Shown piece by piece: positions 13,534-13,663 of a stretch of 13,663 nucleotides of DNA. Within the stretch, counting starts at the first letter, position 1; the number at the start of each line of letters is the position of its first letter. The stretch comes from an uncultured Clostridia bacterium (GTDB lineage: Bacteria > Bacillota > Clostridia > Lachnospirales > Lachnospiraceae): contig CAMJIC010000044.1 in the NCBI GenBank assembly GCA_946405675.1, positions 1-13,663 on the forward strand, read 5' to 3'. The position numbers and the translations under genes are program-made. A model generated the notes under the pieces. It worked only from the letters and a program-made list of their open reading frames with translations, searched no databases and had not been told where the DNA came from.

Positions 13534-13663
13534 ATGGCAAAATGGGTATGTAATGTTTGTGGTTATGTGCATGAGGGAGATACGCCGCCGGAAGCATGTC
13601 CGGTATGTAAGGCTCCGGCATCCAAGTTCACGAAGCAGGATGGCGGAAAGGTATGGGCGAGAG
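13534..13663 (+). CDS. Rubredoxin-domain protein, probably reverse rubrerythrin (3' truncated)
   Basis: Forty-three residues are visible before the window ends. They form a complete rubredoxin-type iron site: C6-x2-C9-G and C22-x2-C25 (WVCNVCGYVHEG and ACPVCKAPASKF). AAGGAG at 13521-13526 sits 7 nt before ATG 13534. The short spacing between the two CxxC pairs and the continuation after KFTKQ match proteins with an N-terminal rubredoxin domain followed by a diiron four-helix bundle (reverse rubrerythrin, often annotated NADH peroxidase). In anaerobic Clostridia these reduce hydrogen peroxide and oxygen. The diiron part is outside the window, so a different rubredoxin-fused protein or a simple rubredoxin-like protein cannot be excluded. 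Confidence 0.85.
   Translation, partial: MAKWVCNVCGYVHEGDTPPEACPVCKAPASKFTKQDGGKVWAR

Overview
The window looks like chromosomal DNA from a moderately GC-rich anaerobic Firmicute, most plausibly a Lachnospiraceae-type Clostridia. The evidence is the gdpP-rplI-dnaB gene order (typical of Firmicutes), strong Shine-Dalgarno sites, an N-terminal-rubredoxin rubrerythrin at the right edge (an anaerobe's peroxide-defence protein), and BMP-type nucleoside transport genes. All recognised genes are on the + strand. No tRNA, rRNA, CRISPR array, transposase or phage gene was found.

Layout. (1) 2-4832 is a BMP-family ABC importer: the 3' part of a substrate-binding protein gene, a terminator-like hairpin, a double-NBD ATPase and two permeases. 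It resembles the nucleoside importers NupNOPQ/PnrA. (2) 4833-5154 has no gene. It is filled by a nested, multi-branched inverted-repeat element of about 281 bp. (3) A good sigma-A-type promoter (5155-5183) precedes glgB (glycogen branching enzyme), whose N-terminus is an unusual tetrapeptide-repeat tail with a basic residue at every fourth position. glgB is followed 12 nt later by gdpP (c-di-AMP phosphodiesterase), then rplI (ribosomal protein L9) and, after a 176-bp spacer with two perfect hairpins, dnaB (replicative helicase). (4) A small GIY-YIG domain protein gene follows dnaB. An 11-bp tandem repeat and a hairpin then precede mtnA (methylthioribose-1-phosphate isomerase). (5) 13221-13533 has no gene. 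It holds a second short hairpin whose arms match the ends of the 4.8-kb element, a promoter with a 12-bp palindrome over its -35, and a leader hairpin. It leads into a rubredoxin/rubrerythrin gene cut off by the window end.

The genes are mostly housekeeping: nucleoside uptake, glycogen structure, c-di-AMP turnover, translation, replication, methylthio-sugar salvage and oxidative defence. The less explained material lies between them: repeated palindromic elements sharing a GTTACAAGTCACA-like end, a repeated GTAACTGTTCAGGACAG motif, and the regular basic repeat on GlgB. No new defence or mobile system is evident. The best candidates for something undescribed are the structured intergenic element and the GlgB tail.
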